From positions 1-64,000 of the forward strand of contig NZ_VORX01000003.1 of NCBI RefSeq assembly GCF_007997285.1: DNA of 64,000 nucleotides, written 5' to 3'. Shown one piece after another: positions 52,554 through 61,284 of the stretch. The position numbers were made by a program, and so were the translations under genes. The stretch is from Gelidibacter salicanalis. Its GTDB lineage: Bacteria; Bacteroidota; Bacteroidia; Flavobacteriales; Flavobacteriaceae. Under the pieces are notes generated by a model. It had not been told where the DNA came from. It did not search any database and saw nothing but the letters and a program-made list of their open reading frames with translations. How positions within the stretch are numbered: position 1 is the stretch's first letter; each line of letters opens with the position of its first letter.

Positions 52554-53235
52554 TGTTCTCGATACATTTTTTACCACACAGGAAAACTGTGTGGCAAAAA
52601 ACACTCGAACTGACAAACCAAGCGAAAACATAGAACGGTCTGATAAAGAATTTAGGATGGTGTTAAAATCTGAAATCGGTTCTCGATACATTTTTTGCAA
52701 CACAGTAAAACTGTGTCACAAAAACACTCGAACTGACAAACCAAGCGAAAACATCGAACGGTCTGACAAGAGAATTTAGGACTGTATTTAAATCTGAAAT
52801 CAGTTCTCGATACATTTTTTGCAACCCAGTAAAACTGTGCTGCAAAAAACACTCGAACTGACAAACCAAGCGAAAACATAGAACGGTCTGATAAAGAATT
52901 TAGGATGGTGTTAAAATCTGAAATCGGTTCTCGATACATTTTATACAACACCGTAAAACTGTGTTACAAAAAACACTCGAACTGACAAAACAAACGAAAA
53001 CATAGAACGGTCTGATAAAGAATTTAGGACTGTATTTAAATCTGAAATCGGTTCTCGATACATTTTTTACCACACAGGAAAACTGTGTGGCAAAAAACAC
53101 TCGAACTGACAAACCAAGCGAAAACATAGAACGGTCTGATAAAGAATTTAGGATGGTGTTAAAATCTGAACTCAGTTCTCGATACATTTTTTACAACACA
53201 ATAAAGACTGTGTTACAAAAAACACTCGAACTGAC
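52554..53235. repeat. Tandem array of six hairpin elements, about 124-bp period
   Basis: Units start at GTTCTCGATACA, positions 52554, 52679, 52803, 52927, 53051 and 53175 (steps 125, 124, 124, 124, 124). Each has a T run, a hairpin with TAAAA or GAAAA loop (such as CCACACAG/CTGTGTGG), an A run, CACTCGAACTGAC and a spacer of about 66 bp. Spacers alternate between two types (GGATGGTGTTAAAA and GGACTGTATTTAAA). Frames open on the minus strand across the array are repeat products, not genes. Confidence 0.93.
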
Positions 53236-53287
53236 AAGCAATTGAAAATTTCGAATAGTTATTTGAATGTCTCTTCTCTATTCTCTT

Positions 53288-53314
53288 TTTTCTATTTTCT
53301 ATTTTCTATTTTCT
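53288..53314 (+). repeat. Microsatellite (TTTTCTA), 3.9 copies
   Basis: Four consecutive 7-mers TTTTCTA inside a pyrimidine-rich tract 53265-53335, between the hairpin array and the HupE gene promoter. Confidence 0.85.
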
Positions 53315-53373
53315 CTTCTCTATAATCTCAAATTCCCAACCATTCCTCAACCTCCCATAATCCAAAATATATT

Positions 53374-53403
53374 TTGCCACTCATAGCAATCATCGTACCT
53401 TTG
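53374..53403 (+). promoter_or_regulatory. Promoter of the HupE/UreJ gene (TTG-N19-TACCTTTG)
   Basis: TTG 53374-53376 and TACCTTTG 53396-53403 have a 19-nt spacer; the ATG follows after 22 nt. Confidence 0.75.
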
Positions 53404-53425
53404 AGACTATCCAAAGAACAATTTT

Positions 53426-54016
53426 ATGGTAGACGACTTTTGGTTTAACGTGCAATACGGCATGAACCATGTATTGGACATCAATGCCTATGATCATGTC
53501 CTGTTCTTATTGGTACTTACAGTACCTTATATGTTTAAGGACTGGAAACGGGTATTGCTATTGGTCACCATGTTTACGTTTGGCCATACGTTAAGTTTAG
53601 TGCTGGCGGTTTACGGAGTGGTGAGCGTCAGCTCCAAACTGGTGGAATTTTTAATTCCCATCTCCATTTTAGTAGTTGCGCTCTACAATATTTTTACCTC
53701 AGGCAAAAAAGCACCAAGCGAAAAAATTGGGGTGCTCTTTTTCTCGACTTTGTTTTTTGGATTGATTCACGGCCTTGGTTTTGCGGGCGAATTTAGGATG
53801 TTTGTAGGCAGAGCAGAAAGCAAATTACTCCCTTTAGTTGAGTTTGCACTGGGCATTGAATTGGCACAGCTCATCGTCGTATTTATAGTACTCATCTTAG
53901 GGTTTATCTGCCAGACCATGTTCAGAATCACAAAACGCGATTGGATTGTGGTGCTTTCTGCAGTGGTTGTAGGATTAGTCATCCCTATGTTAATAAACAG
54001 TGAGTTATTTGCATAA
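53426..54016 (+). CDS. HupE/UreJ-family membrane protein
   Basis: The 196-residue protein has about six membrane spans and the HupE/UreJ_2 pattern: YGMNHVLDINAYDHVLFLLVL (about residues 11-31, with His and Asp in the first spans), TFGHTLSLVLA (about 51-61) and GLIHGLGFAGEF (about 112-123), whose His residues suggest metal binding. Family members are linked to nickel or cobalt supply, but no hydrogenase or urease gene is nearby. Single-gene unit. Confidence 0.87.
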   Translation: MVDDFWFNVQYGMNHVLDINAYDHVLFLLVLTVPYMFKDWKRVLLLVTMFTFGHTLSLVLAVYGVVSVSSKLVEFLIPISILVVALYNIFTSGKKAPSEKIGVLFFSTLFFGLIHGLGFAGEFRMFVGRAESKLLPLVEFALGIELAQLIVVFIVLILGFICQTMFRITKRDWIVVLSAVVVGLVIPMLINSELFA

Positions 54017-54139
54017 ACCTGTAAAGTTTAACTCTAAATTATACAAATTAAAATACGAAGCATTTATATTCGTACTAGGTTTTAATCAATTAATTTACCC
54101 ACATTTTTACACCATACTTCAACATCGTAAACACTATAA

Positions 54140-54571
54140 ATGCCAAATAAAAAACAGTTGCGCTATGATAAAGCGTATTTAAGAATTGCAAAAGAATGGG
54201 GCAAATTATCACATTGCCAACGCAAACAAGTGGGCGCCGTCATCGTTAAAGATCGCATGATTATTTCTGATGGCTATAATGGTACCCCAACCGGTTTTGA
54301 AAATTATTGCGAAGATGATGAAGGCTACACCAAATGGTACGTGCTACACGCGGAAGCCAATGCCATTTTAAAAGTAGCAGCTTCCACTCAATCCTGTAAA
54401 GGGGCTACCTTATACATCACCCTATCTCCTTGTAAAGAATGTAGTAAGTTAATTCATCAAGCTGGCATTATTCGTGTGGTATATCACGATGGTTATAAAG
54501 ATGAATCCGGCCTAGAATTCTTGTCCAAAGCGGGCATTGAATTACAACATATAGACGATTTAAGCTCCTAA
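54140..54571 (+). CDS. dCMP deaminase family protein (ComEB-like)
   Basis: The 143-residue zinc enzyme converts dCMP to dUMP for dTMP synthesis. Zinc motifs: HAEANAILKVA (about residues 72-82) with the catalytic Glu, and SPCKECSKLI (about 97-106) with two Cys ligands; the N terminus has YLRIAKEWGKLSHCQRKQVGAVIV. Length is normal. It shares the TAATG junction with the S41 protease gene, so translation is coupled. Confidence 0.94.
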   Translation: MPNKKQLRYDKAYLRIAKEWGKLSHCQRKQVGAVIVKDRMIISDGYNGTPTGFENYCEDDEGYTKWYVLHAEANAILKVAASTQSCKGATLYITLSPCKECSKLIHQAGIIRVVYHDGYKDESGLEFLSKAGIELQHIDDLSS

Positions 54572-56166
54572 TGGCTTTTAAAAAAAAATATATTCCATTG
54601 ATTATTGGCGTTGCGGTAGCGACAGGCGTCTTTATTGGTGGAAAGCTTAATTTTACGGATAATTCTGATCGATTATTTACTTCAAATAGTAAGAAAGACA
54701 AACTGAATCGTCTTATTGACTACATTGATTACGAGTATGTTGACGACGTAAATACCGATAGCATCGTAGATGTGACGGTAAACGGCATTTTAGACAAACT
54801 TGATCCACATTCCACCTACATTTCTAAACGCGACTTACAGCGCGTAACTGAAAACATGAAGGGCGATTTTGTGGGTATTGGTGTCAGCTTTTATACCTAC
54901 AAAGACACCATTACGGTTATCAGGCCGCTTGCCGGAGGCCCTAGTGAAAAAGCAGGCATCAAAAGTGGTGACCGCATCATCATGGCGGATGGGGATTCGA
55001 TTTTTGGCCGAGAGTGGAGCAATGATCAAATCATTCAGAAGTTAAAAGGTGATAAAAACAGCAAAATAAGTTTAAAAATATATCGCAAAAGTGAAGACCG
55101 TTTCATCGACTTTAAGGTGAAGCGCTCAAGCATTCCCATCACCAGTGTGGATGCAGCATATATGCTCACTCCAGAATTAGCCTATATTAAAATTAACCGA
55201 TTTGCGGAATCGACCTACAAAGAATTTAAAAGTGCCTTAGACAACTTACAAGACCAAGGTGCCACGAAATTAGTGTTGGATCTACGTGATAATCCCGGAG
55301 GCTTTTTAGCCATTGCGGAACAGATTGCGGATGAGTTTTTAGAAGATGATAAATTGATTCTTTTTACCAAGAATAAGTCTGGTCGTGTTGAGAAAAGTTT
55401 CGCCACTAAACGCGGCGATTTTGAAGAAGGTGAAGTGTTTATTTTGATTAATGAAAACTCAGCTTCTGCCAGTGAGATTGTTGCTGGTGCATTACAAGAT
55501 AACGATAAGGGCACCATCATTGGGCGTCGTAGTTACGGCAAAGGCTTGGTGCAACGCGAAATGTCATTAGGCGACGGGAGTGCTGTACGTTTAACGGTGT
55601 CTCGCTACTACACACCAACCGGTCGATCTATTCAGCGTCCGTACGACAATGGCCACAACCAAGAATATTATAACGACTATTACAAACGCAGAAGCAGTGG
55701 CGAATTTAATGATGAAATTAATATCAGGGTAGCGGATTCACTTAAATTCACCACCCCAAAAGGCAAGATCGTTTACGGCGGCGGCGGCATTATACCTGAT
55801 ATTTTTGTACCTATAGATCCTAGTACTCAAAACGAAACCCTAAATTTTATAAAATATAGCGGACTTATAAATTACTTTGTTTTTGAGGAATTGGATAAGG
55901 ATCGCAAAAATTATGTAAATGTTGCCAAAAACGACTTTATTGCCAATTTTGAAGTGAGCGACGATATTGTGCTCCGTTTTCAGGATTATATCAACAAAAA
56001 ACAGAGAGAACGCATCACTTTTGTGGCCTATCATCAAGAAATGAAAACCTTAATTAAAGCAGCCTTAGCAGATCAACTTTATGGATCTAACGCGTCTGAA
56101 GAAATATTGAATGCTACGGATGATATGATTGAGGAAGTCTTAAAATTGGTACAGCCTAAGAAGTAA
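54571..56166 (+). CDS. C-terminal processing peptidase, S41 family
   Basis: Periplasmic serine protease. The 531-residue protein has an N-terminal signal anchor (about residues 5-23), a helical linker with LDPHSTYIS, a PDZ domain (about 90-170: GDFVGIGVSFY, AGIKSGDRIIMADGD), and the tail-specific protease core with LDLRDNPGGFL, NENSASASEIVAGALQDN (catalytic Ser) and GRRSYGKGLVQ (catalytic Lys). A C-terminal extension of about 110 residues follows the GGGIIPDIFV motif. Target proteins unknown. Confidence 0.95.
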   Translation: MAFKKKYIPLIIGVAVATGVFIGGKLNFTDNSDRLFTSNSKKDKLNRLIDYIDYEYVDDVNTDSIVDVTVNGILDKLDPHSTYISKRDLQRVTENMKGDFVGIGVSFYTYKDTITVIRPLAGGPSEKAGIKSGDRIIMADGDSIFGREWSNDQIIQKLKGDKNSKISLKIYRKSEDRFIDFKVKRSSIPITSVDAAYMLTPELAYIKINRFAESTYKEFKSALDNLQDQGATKLVLDLRDNPGGFLAIAEQIADEFLEDDKLILFTKNKSGRVEKSFATKRGDFEEGEVFILINENSASASEIVAGALQDNDKGTIIGRRSYGKGLVQREMSLGDGSAVRLTVSRYYTPTGRSIQRPYDNGHNQEYYNDYYKRRSSGEFNDEINIRVADSLKFTTPKGKIVYGGGGIIPDIFVPIDPSTQNETLNFIKYSGLINYFVFEELDKDRKNYVNVAKNDFIANFEVSDDIVLRFQDYINKKQRERITFVAYHQEMKTLIKAALADQLYGSNASEEILNATDDMIEEVLKLVQPKK

Positions 56167-56209
56167 CTGATAAAGTGCACTCAACTGCTAGAGCTCTAAT
56201 AAACACTAT

Positions 56210-56812
56210 TTAGATTTTATCGTGGACATGGGTATCTTTCCCATCATTCCATAGCGTCAAAATATCCGTGGCCACTTGCGCCCCACTTCCACATGCAATA
56301 GCATATTGACTTCTCAAACCTGCAAGAGTGCCCGCAACAAACAGTCCCGGTGCAACCAAATGATTCTCATTTTTTAGCCAAATACGCTCCTTTGCAGGTG
56401 CAGCCTTTGGATGGGCTTCAATATAAGGCTCTAAGCCTTCAATGGTAATCAAATTAGTATAGCCAACCGCAATAACCACAAGCTTTGAACTGTAGGTCGC
56501 TTTGTTGGTCGTCACCGTATATCCTTCAGAAGATTCAATTACGGACTTAACTTTCTCATGCATTATCTGATCAACGTGCGGATACAAGGCGGCCAATTGC
56601 GCCTTCCCTTGGCTCAAAAGATCTGCCCCTAGAGTTCCAGCCTCCAAGCCCAAAACATTGTTAAATAAAGCATTCTGCAAATGAGAAGTTCTTTGATGCG
56701 CAATCAACCCAATTCGCTTATCCGCAGCAAAAGGTTTCGGTTTAGCGGAGCCCAAAACTAAGGCACAAGATAGGCCTGCGGCTCCAGCTCCCACAATCAA
56801 TACATCATGCAT
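56210..56812 (-). CDS. Short FAD-dependent oxidoreductase, thioredoxin reductase-like
   Basis: The 200-residue protein has DVLIVGAGAAGLSCALVLG (FAD site, residues about 3-21) and the C-terminal FAD motif APGLFVAGTLAGLRSQYAIACGSGAQVA. It lacks the CxxC redox pair and a separate NAD(P)H domain, so it is about two-thirds the length of thioredoxin reductase, a form found among 'NAD(P)/FAD-dependent oxidoreductase' entries. Reaction unknown. A longer open start (56881) lies inside the upstream small gene; ATG 56812 is the natural N terminus and overlaps that gene by 8 nt. Confidence 0.85.
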   Translation of the reverse strand: MHDVLIVGAGAAGLSCALVLGSAKPKPFAADKRIGLIAHQRTSHLQNALFNNVLGLEAGTLGADLLSQGKAQLAALYPHVDQIMHEKVKSVIESSEGYTVTTNKATYSSKLVVIAVGYTNLITIEGLEPYIEAHPKAAPAKERIWLKNENHLVAPGLFVAGTLAGLRSQYAIACGSGAQVATDILTLWNDGKDTHVHDKI

Positions 56813-57014
56813 TGCCCTTATGCTTAGAAAGTTTCTCAATTCGTTTTGAAATTCTGAGAATCTGCAAGAGAACAGTCGCACAAAGCGCAGTCAATATCGT
56901 AATTAGTGCTACCATACTGTCGCCATGAAAAAGATTATTGAAGTCCAGTTTAGTGACATTAAAACCAATAAACACTAATGCAATAAGAGATAGAATGATG
57001 GATGCTATTTTCAT
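56805..57014 (-). CDS. Small two-span membrane protein, unknown function
   Basis: The 69-residue protein has two hydrophobic stretches (about residues 3-20 and 33-52) and a basic C terminus (RISKRIEKLSKHKGNA). It lies 10 nt after marC and overlaps the FAD oxidoreductase gene, so the three form one operon. No family recognised; coupling on both sides is the main support that it is real. Confidence 0.6.
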   Translation of the reverse strand: MKIASIILSLIALVFIGFNVTKLDFNNLFHGDSMVALITILTALCATVLLQILRISKRIEKLSKHKGNA

Positions 57015-57024
57015 AGTTTAGATA

Positions 57025-57612
57025 TTATACAAGTTCAAACAAGGTCTTGATATTAGCGGCAAATAATTTTACGGCAATAGCCAATAAGATAACTCCAAAG
57101 ATTTTTCGGATGATATTGATACCACTCGGACCCAGAAATCGCTCAATTTTTGATGATGTTTTTAATACGATAAAGATAACAACAACATTCATTAAAACCG
57201 CAACTATGATGTTTTCTACCGCATATTCCGCTCGTAGAGATAATAACGTGGTCAAACTACCAGGCCCGGCAATTAATGGGAAAGCCAGCGGAAAGACCGT
57301 TGCCGTCATACTACTACTTTCATCATTTTTATACAGGGTAATACCCAATGTCATTTCTATAGCGATAAAAAACAGGATAAATGCACCAGCCACAGCAAAC
57401 GAGTTGATATCAATCCCAATTAATGACAAAATATTCTGACCAATAAATAGAAAAATAATCAAAATAATACCTGCGATAATAGAGGCCTTACCACTTTCAA
57501 TATGTCCAAATTTCTTACGCAAATCGATTACAATTGGAATATTTCCAATAATATCAATTACGGCGAAAAGAATCATAAATGCTGTAAAAATTTCCTTAAA
57601 ATCAAGTTGCAT
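57025..57612 (-). CDS. MarC family membrane protein
   Basis: The 195-residue inner-membrane protein has six spans and the MarC-type motifs: FAVIDIIGNIPI (about residues 16-27), FILFFIAIEMTLGI (about 78-91) and PLAFPLIAGPGSLTTL (about 108-123). Function of the family is unknown, despite its old link to antibiotic resistance. First gene of a three-gene operon; a -7 box (minus-strand TACTTTTG, 57635-57642) lies 22 nt upstream. Confidence 0.92.
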   Translation of the reverse strand: MQLDFKEIFTAFMILFAVIDIIGNIPIVIDLRKKFGHIESGKASIIAGIILIIFLFIGQNILSLIGIDINSFAVAGAFILFFIAIEMTLGITLYKNDESSSMTATVFPLAFPLIAGPGSLTTLLSLRAEYAVENIIVAVLMNVVVIFIVLKTSSKIERFLGPSGINIIRKIFGVILLAIAVKLFAANIKTLFELV

Positions 57613-57634
57613 ATGCTTAAGCTTTAATTTTTTG

Positions 57635-57642
57635 CAAAAGTA
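57635..57642 (-). promoter_or_regulatory. -7 box of the marC operon
   Basis: TACTTTTG on the minus strand, 22 nt before the marC ATG. Confidence 0.5.
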
Positions 57643-57688
57643 GAAGTTTAATATCGATTTATAATACTAAATAACTCTAAATTTTGGT

Positions 57689-57696
57689 TACTTTTG
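57689..57696 (+). promoter_or_regulatory. -7 box of the DUF3109 gene
   Basis: TACTTTTG on the plus strand, 47 nt before ATG 57744; marC and this gene are divergent from adjoining promoters. Confidence 0.5.
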
Positions 57697-57743
57697 TCAG
57701 CCATTTTTAAACAAAAATCACCTCATTTTTAAGCCAATACATT

Positions 57744-58310
57744 ATGTTTCAGTTAGGAAAAACCATTGTTTCAGAAGACATCATCGAGAAGGATTTTGTC
57801 TGTAATTTGTCTGCTTGTAAGGGCGCTTGTTGCATTGATGGTGATGCTGGTGCACCTGTAGAATTGGCAGAAACTAAGATTTTACAGGACATTTATCCCA
57901 AAGTTAAACCGTTTATGCGCCAGGCAGGAATTGATGCCGTTGAAGCGCAAGGCACATTTACTACAAATGAAGATGGCGAGTTTGAAACGCCACTAATCAA
58001 TGGGGCTGACTGTGCTTATGTGATGTTTGACACTAAAGGAACCGCACTCTGTGCTATAGAAGAAGCGCACAATCAAGGAGAAATTGATTGGAAAAAACCT
58101 GTATCCTGCCATTTATACCCGGTCCGTGTGAAAGACTACACTGAATTTTCTGCCGTAAATTATCATAAATGGGAAATTTGCGACGACGCCTGTACCTTGG
58201 GCAAGGAACTTCAAGTGCCAGTCTATAAATTTGTGAAGCAAGCGCTGATCAGAAAATTTGGAGAAGATTGGTATATGGAACTCGAAAAGGTGGCCGAAAA
58301 TCGGAAATAA
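57744..58310 (+). CDS. DUF3109 family Cys-rich protein
   Basis: The 188-residue protein carries the YkgJ-like Cys pattern: FVCNLSACKGACCIDGDAG (about residues 20-38, four Cys), CAYVMFD and CAIEEAH in the centre, SCHLYPVRV and CDDACTLG near 135-150. Such Cys sets probably bind zinc or an iron-sulfur cluster. No signal peptide. Function unknown. It is divergent from marC. Confidence 0.9.
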   Translation: MFQLGKTIVSEDIIEKDFVCNLSACKGACCIDGDAGAPVELAETKILQDIYPKVKPFMRQAGIDAVEAQGTFTTNEDGEFETPLINGADCAYVMFDTKGTALCAIEEAHNQGEIDWKKPVSCHLYPVRVKDYTEFSAVNYHKWEICDDACTLGKELQVPVYKFVKQALIRKFGEDWYMELEKVAENRK

Positions 58311-58430
58311 GACCACTTCCTCACCAAGCACACAAAATTCACTACTGACCATACAATCTTACATCTCTATCATTCTTATTTTTGTAAATTAAAAATTAGC
58401 AACACGTTAACCCTTTAAATTTAAAAATAA

Positions 58431-59135
58431 ATGAAACAGTCACTTTTTATTAGGTTTTTTATAAGCCTCAGTTTTCTATGCTCTTCCGCAATTGTTTTCG
58501 CTCAAGGCGATTCGCAAGGATTAAGAAACGCATACGATTTTGATTACATCTACAAGCTCAAAATGACCCATAAAAAAGATGATATTATTTTTGATTATTA
58601 CCTAAAGAAAGACGCGGATTATTTTGGTTTTGATATCGCTTCCATGACCCAAAGTCAAGAAGGCATGAAGATGTTCACCATTATGGATAACGCGAATGCT
58701 ATAACCGGCGTGTTTATGGAGGTGATGGGCAAAAAAATCGTGAAGTCTTCCAAAATAAAGTTGGACGATTTCACAGATGAAGCCGAAAATTCAGATTACA
58801 GTTTTACCAAAACCGATTCTAAAACTATTTTAGGCTACCATTGTGATGGGTTCATTGGCGAAAACAAGGATGCTAAAGTAACATTTTACGTCACCAATGA
58901 AGCTCCTGTAAGTTTCAGTAAAATGTGGGACAATGGAAAAACAAAGCTTCCCAAAGGATTTAATCCCGCTTGGATGACAAAATTTAGCGAAAACGCATTG
59001 ATGATGGAAATGCATTATGTGGACAAAAAGAAAGACAAAAACAACATGACTATGGAATGTATTGGTGTAGAAGAAACAAATTTCTCACTCCAAACATCAG
59101 AATACGGGTCTATGTTTGGCGGCTTGGGCAACTAA
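58431..59135 (+). CDS. DUF4412-like secreted protein
   Basis: The 234-residue protein has a signal peptide (about residues 1-24, ending IVFAQG), a Lys/Asp-rich beta domain and the segment ILGYHCDGFIGENKDAKVTFYVT (about residues 137-159) that resembles DUF4412. Met-rich stretches lie at about 65-105 and near the C terminus. A -7 box TATTTTTG (58377-58384) lies 46 nt upstream. Role unknown. Confidence 0.72.
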   Translation: MKQSLFIRFFISLSFLCSSAIVFAQGDSQGLRNAYDFDYIYKLKMTHKKDDIIFDYYLKKDADYFGFDIASMTQSQEGMKMFTIMDNANAITGVFMEVMGKKIVKSSKIKLDDFTDEAENSDYSFTKTDSKTILGYHCDGFIGENKDAKVTFYVTNEAPVSFSKMWDNGKTKLPKGFNPAWMTKFSENALMMEMHYVDKKKDKNNMTMECIGVEETNFSLQTSEYGSMFGGLGN

Positions 59136-59291
59136 TAAATCAACCATACTCCACAATTTCACAAGGCTTATCTTTTAGTGGATGGGCCTTAGTTTTAAGG
59201 AGAAATTAGGAAGTTTCAGAAAATCCATATAATTTAGACAGAGACGAATACAAACGTCCATTCTAAAATCACGGGATAGGAATGCCGCCAA

Positions 59292-61280
59292 TTAAGCACT
59301 CTTTAAATTAGTGGCCCGTATGGGAATATTTACCACAACACGAGTTCCTGACGGTTGTTGCTGCTCATCGTACAAATCTACAATGTCCATTTTGTAATCT
59401 GTCGTAAACCCTTTGGAGAAATTGGTCAAACGCGCTTTAGTGATGGCTAAACCCACTGACTTTCTTTTGAGCACTCTATTGTGGTTGATTAAACCTGACG
59501 CTTTTCTACCAATTCCATTATCGGTAATGGATATTGTCACAAAGTCCTGACGCTCTTGATAGACTTTCATTTCAATTTGCTTATCTTCTTTTTTAGAGGA
59601 CAGTCCATGCCACAAAGCATTTTCAAGAAATGGCTGCAAAATAAGTGAAGGTACCCTGATGTATGCGGTATTGATACCTTCGGCCACATCTATAGTAAAC
59701 TGGATTTCATTTGAAAAACGGATGTTTTCAATATTCATATACAATTTCATGGTCTCCAATTCATCTTCCAAAGGGATTTCTTTTTCAGTAGAGGCAATCA
59801 ATATTTTCCTGATAAATTTCGAAAATTTATTCAAATAGTAAACAGCGTTTTCCTTTTCGTTATTAATAATGTAAAGTTTTATAGAGTTTAAGGAATTGAA
59901 GATAAAATGCGGATTCATTTGACTTCTTAACATGTCCTGCTCTAAAGTCAGAATTTGCTTTTCATGACGCAGCTGCCTATTTCTGTTGATCACGATCATG
60001 GTCGCTGCCGTAATGACCAGCGCTAAAATCGCAAACCAAAAGATAGTTTGGTTGCGTTGCATCAAAGATTTGACCAACTCGTTTTCATTGGCCAACTGCT
60101 GTATTTGGACGTTTTTTGCCTCATTTTCATATTGAATAATGATATCACTTACATATTGCATGTTACGCTCCGTGTAGATGGTCTTTTCCAGTTCTACAGC
60201 CTGATTGTAATGAAACAACGCTTTTTGATAGGCTTTCTGCTTTTCGTATAAACTGGACAGGTGCTTATGGGCATCAACGATAGAAGTTTTTAGCCCGTAT
60301 TTTTCAGAGATTTCCAAGCCTTTTTGCAGATTGGCTTCGGCAAGCGCATTTAAATTCAATTCATTCTGAGCCCATCCTAAATTGATATAGGCATATGAAA
60401 TATAAAATTGATCCTCAAGTTGCAGCGCTTTTTCCAGCGCCTTTTCAATGATAATTTTGGCTTCCGTAAATTTACCCTGTTTAATATAAATTTGTCCAAT
60501 ACTGTTAAAACAGATCACTCGGCCAACTTCAGAATCAATTTGTTCATTGTACTCTAAAGAGCGCTTATAATTTTGCAAGGCAACGTCCAGCAGTCCTTTG
60601 GCCTCATCGGCATAGCCTAAATTATGATAGTTAATGGCAAGACCTAATTTATTATCCAATTGCTGCTCAATAAATAAGGATTTTTCAAATTGTGCAATGG
60701 CTAAATCGTACTGTTTTAAGGTCAGATAAATATTGCCCATACTGTTTTGTGACACTGCAATACTGGCTCTTAATTGAGGTGTAGGATCGGCAATGGAATT
60801 GGCAATATCCAAGGCTTTTTTATGATAATCTAAGGCAGGTTTTATAACATCCATCCGACGGTACACCACGCCAATCATGTTGAGACTGATCACTTCTAAT
60901 TGCACATTACGAGCTTCAATGGCCAAATTTTCCGCCTTAGCGTGCATCTTCAAAGCCGCGTCATACTGAGATAGGTTGCGGTACAACTCGCCTAATTTAT
61001 TGCAAGCATAACTTTCAACTTCTAGGGCATGCTTAGCTTCGGCCTTTTTGATCAATGTCTTTAAGACCACACTATCATTTTTGAATTTCAGAAATACAGA
61101 ATCTATCGTTTCATACTGTTTTGGCCAAGTTCCCTGCAACTTTTGCAAGGTCTGCTCCAAATTAATCGACGCTTCATTTTGAGCTTGTCCTGAAGGCATC
61201 GCACAAAAAATTAGCAATCCCATTAAAATTTTGAGGGACCATTGCAGATGATATTTATATGGTGTAGGTAAGAATTTCAT
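59292..61280 (-). CDS. TPR-containing sensor histidine kinase, LytS/YehU (His_kinase) type
   Basis: The 662-residue protein has a signal peptide (about residues 1-33), seven or so tetratricopeptide repeats (about 70-380: for example QLRASIAVSQNSMGNIYLTLKQYDLA), one membrane span (about 415-435), a coiled linker and the kinase part: MNPHFIFNSLNSIKLYI (phospho-His, about 460-476) and an HATPase with LILQPFLENALWHGL and ITDNGIGRKASG. TPRs lie outside the membrane and may bind proteins or peptides. It lies 4 nt after the LytTR regulator, its likely partner. Confidence 0.94.
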   Translation of the reverse strand: MKFLPTPYKYHLQWSLKILMGLLIFCAMPSGQAQNEASINLEQTLQKLQGTWPKQYETIDSVFLKFKNDSVVLKTLIKKAEAKHALEVESYACNKLGELYRNLSQYDAALKMHAKAENLAIEARNVQLEVISLNMIGVVYRRMDVIKPALDYHKKALDIANSIADPTPQLRASIAVSQNSMGNIYLTLKQYDLAIAQFEKSLFIEQQLDNKLGLAINYHNLGYADEAKGLLDVALQNYKRSLEYNEQIDSEVGRVICFNSIGQIYIKQGKFTEAKIIIEKALEKALQLEDQFYISYAYINLGWAQNELNLNALAEANLQKGLEISEKYGLKTSIVDAHKHLSSLYEKQKAYQKALFHYNQAVELEKTIYTERNMQYVSDIIIQYENEAKNVQIQQLANENELVKSLMQRNQTIFWFAILALVITAATMIVINRNRQLRHEKQILTLEQDMLRSQMNPHFIFNSLNSIKLYIINNEKENAVYYLNKFSKFIRKILIASTEKEIPLEDELETMKLYMNIENIRFSNEIQFTIDVAEGINTAYIRVPSLILQPFLENALWHGLSSKKEDKQIEMKVYQERQDFVTISITDNGIGRKASGLINHNRVLKRKSVGLAITKARLTNFSKGFTTDYKMDIVDLYDEQQQPSGTRVVVNIPIRATNLKSA

Positions 61281-61284
61281 TGGA

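Noticed and set aside
52494-53187. Several frames of 60-100 codons in the hairpin array, on both strands
   Set aside because: They repeat with the array, differ in frame and contain the hairpin arms. Products of the repeat, not genes.
52428-53235. CRISPR array
   Set aside because: The period (124 bp) and long, near-identical spacers do not fit; the conserved unit is a hairpin with flanks and no cas genes are present.
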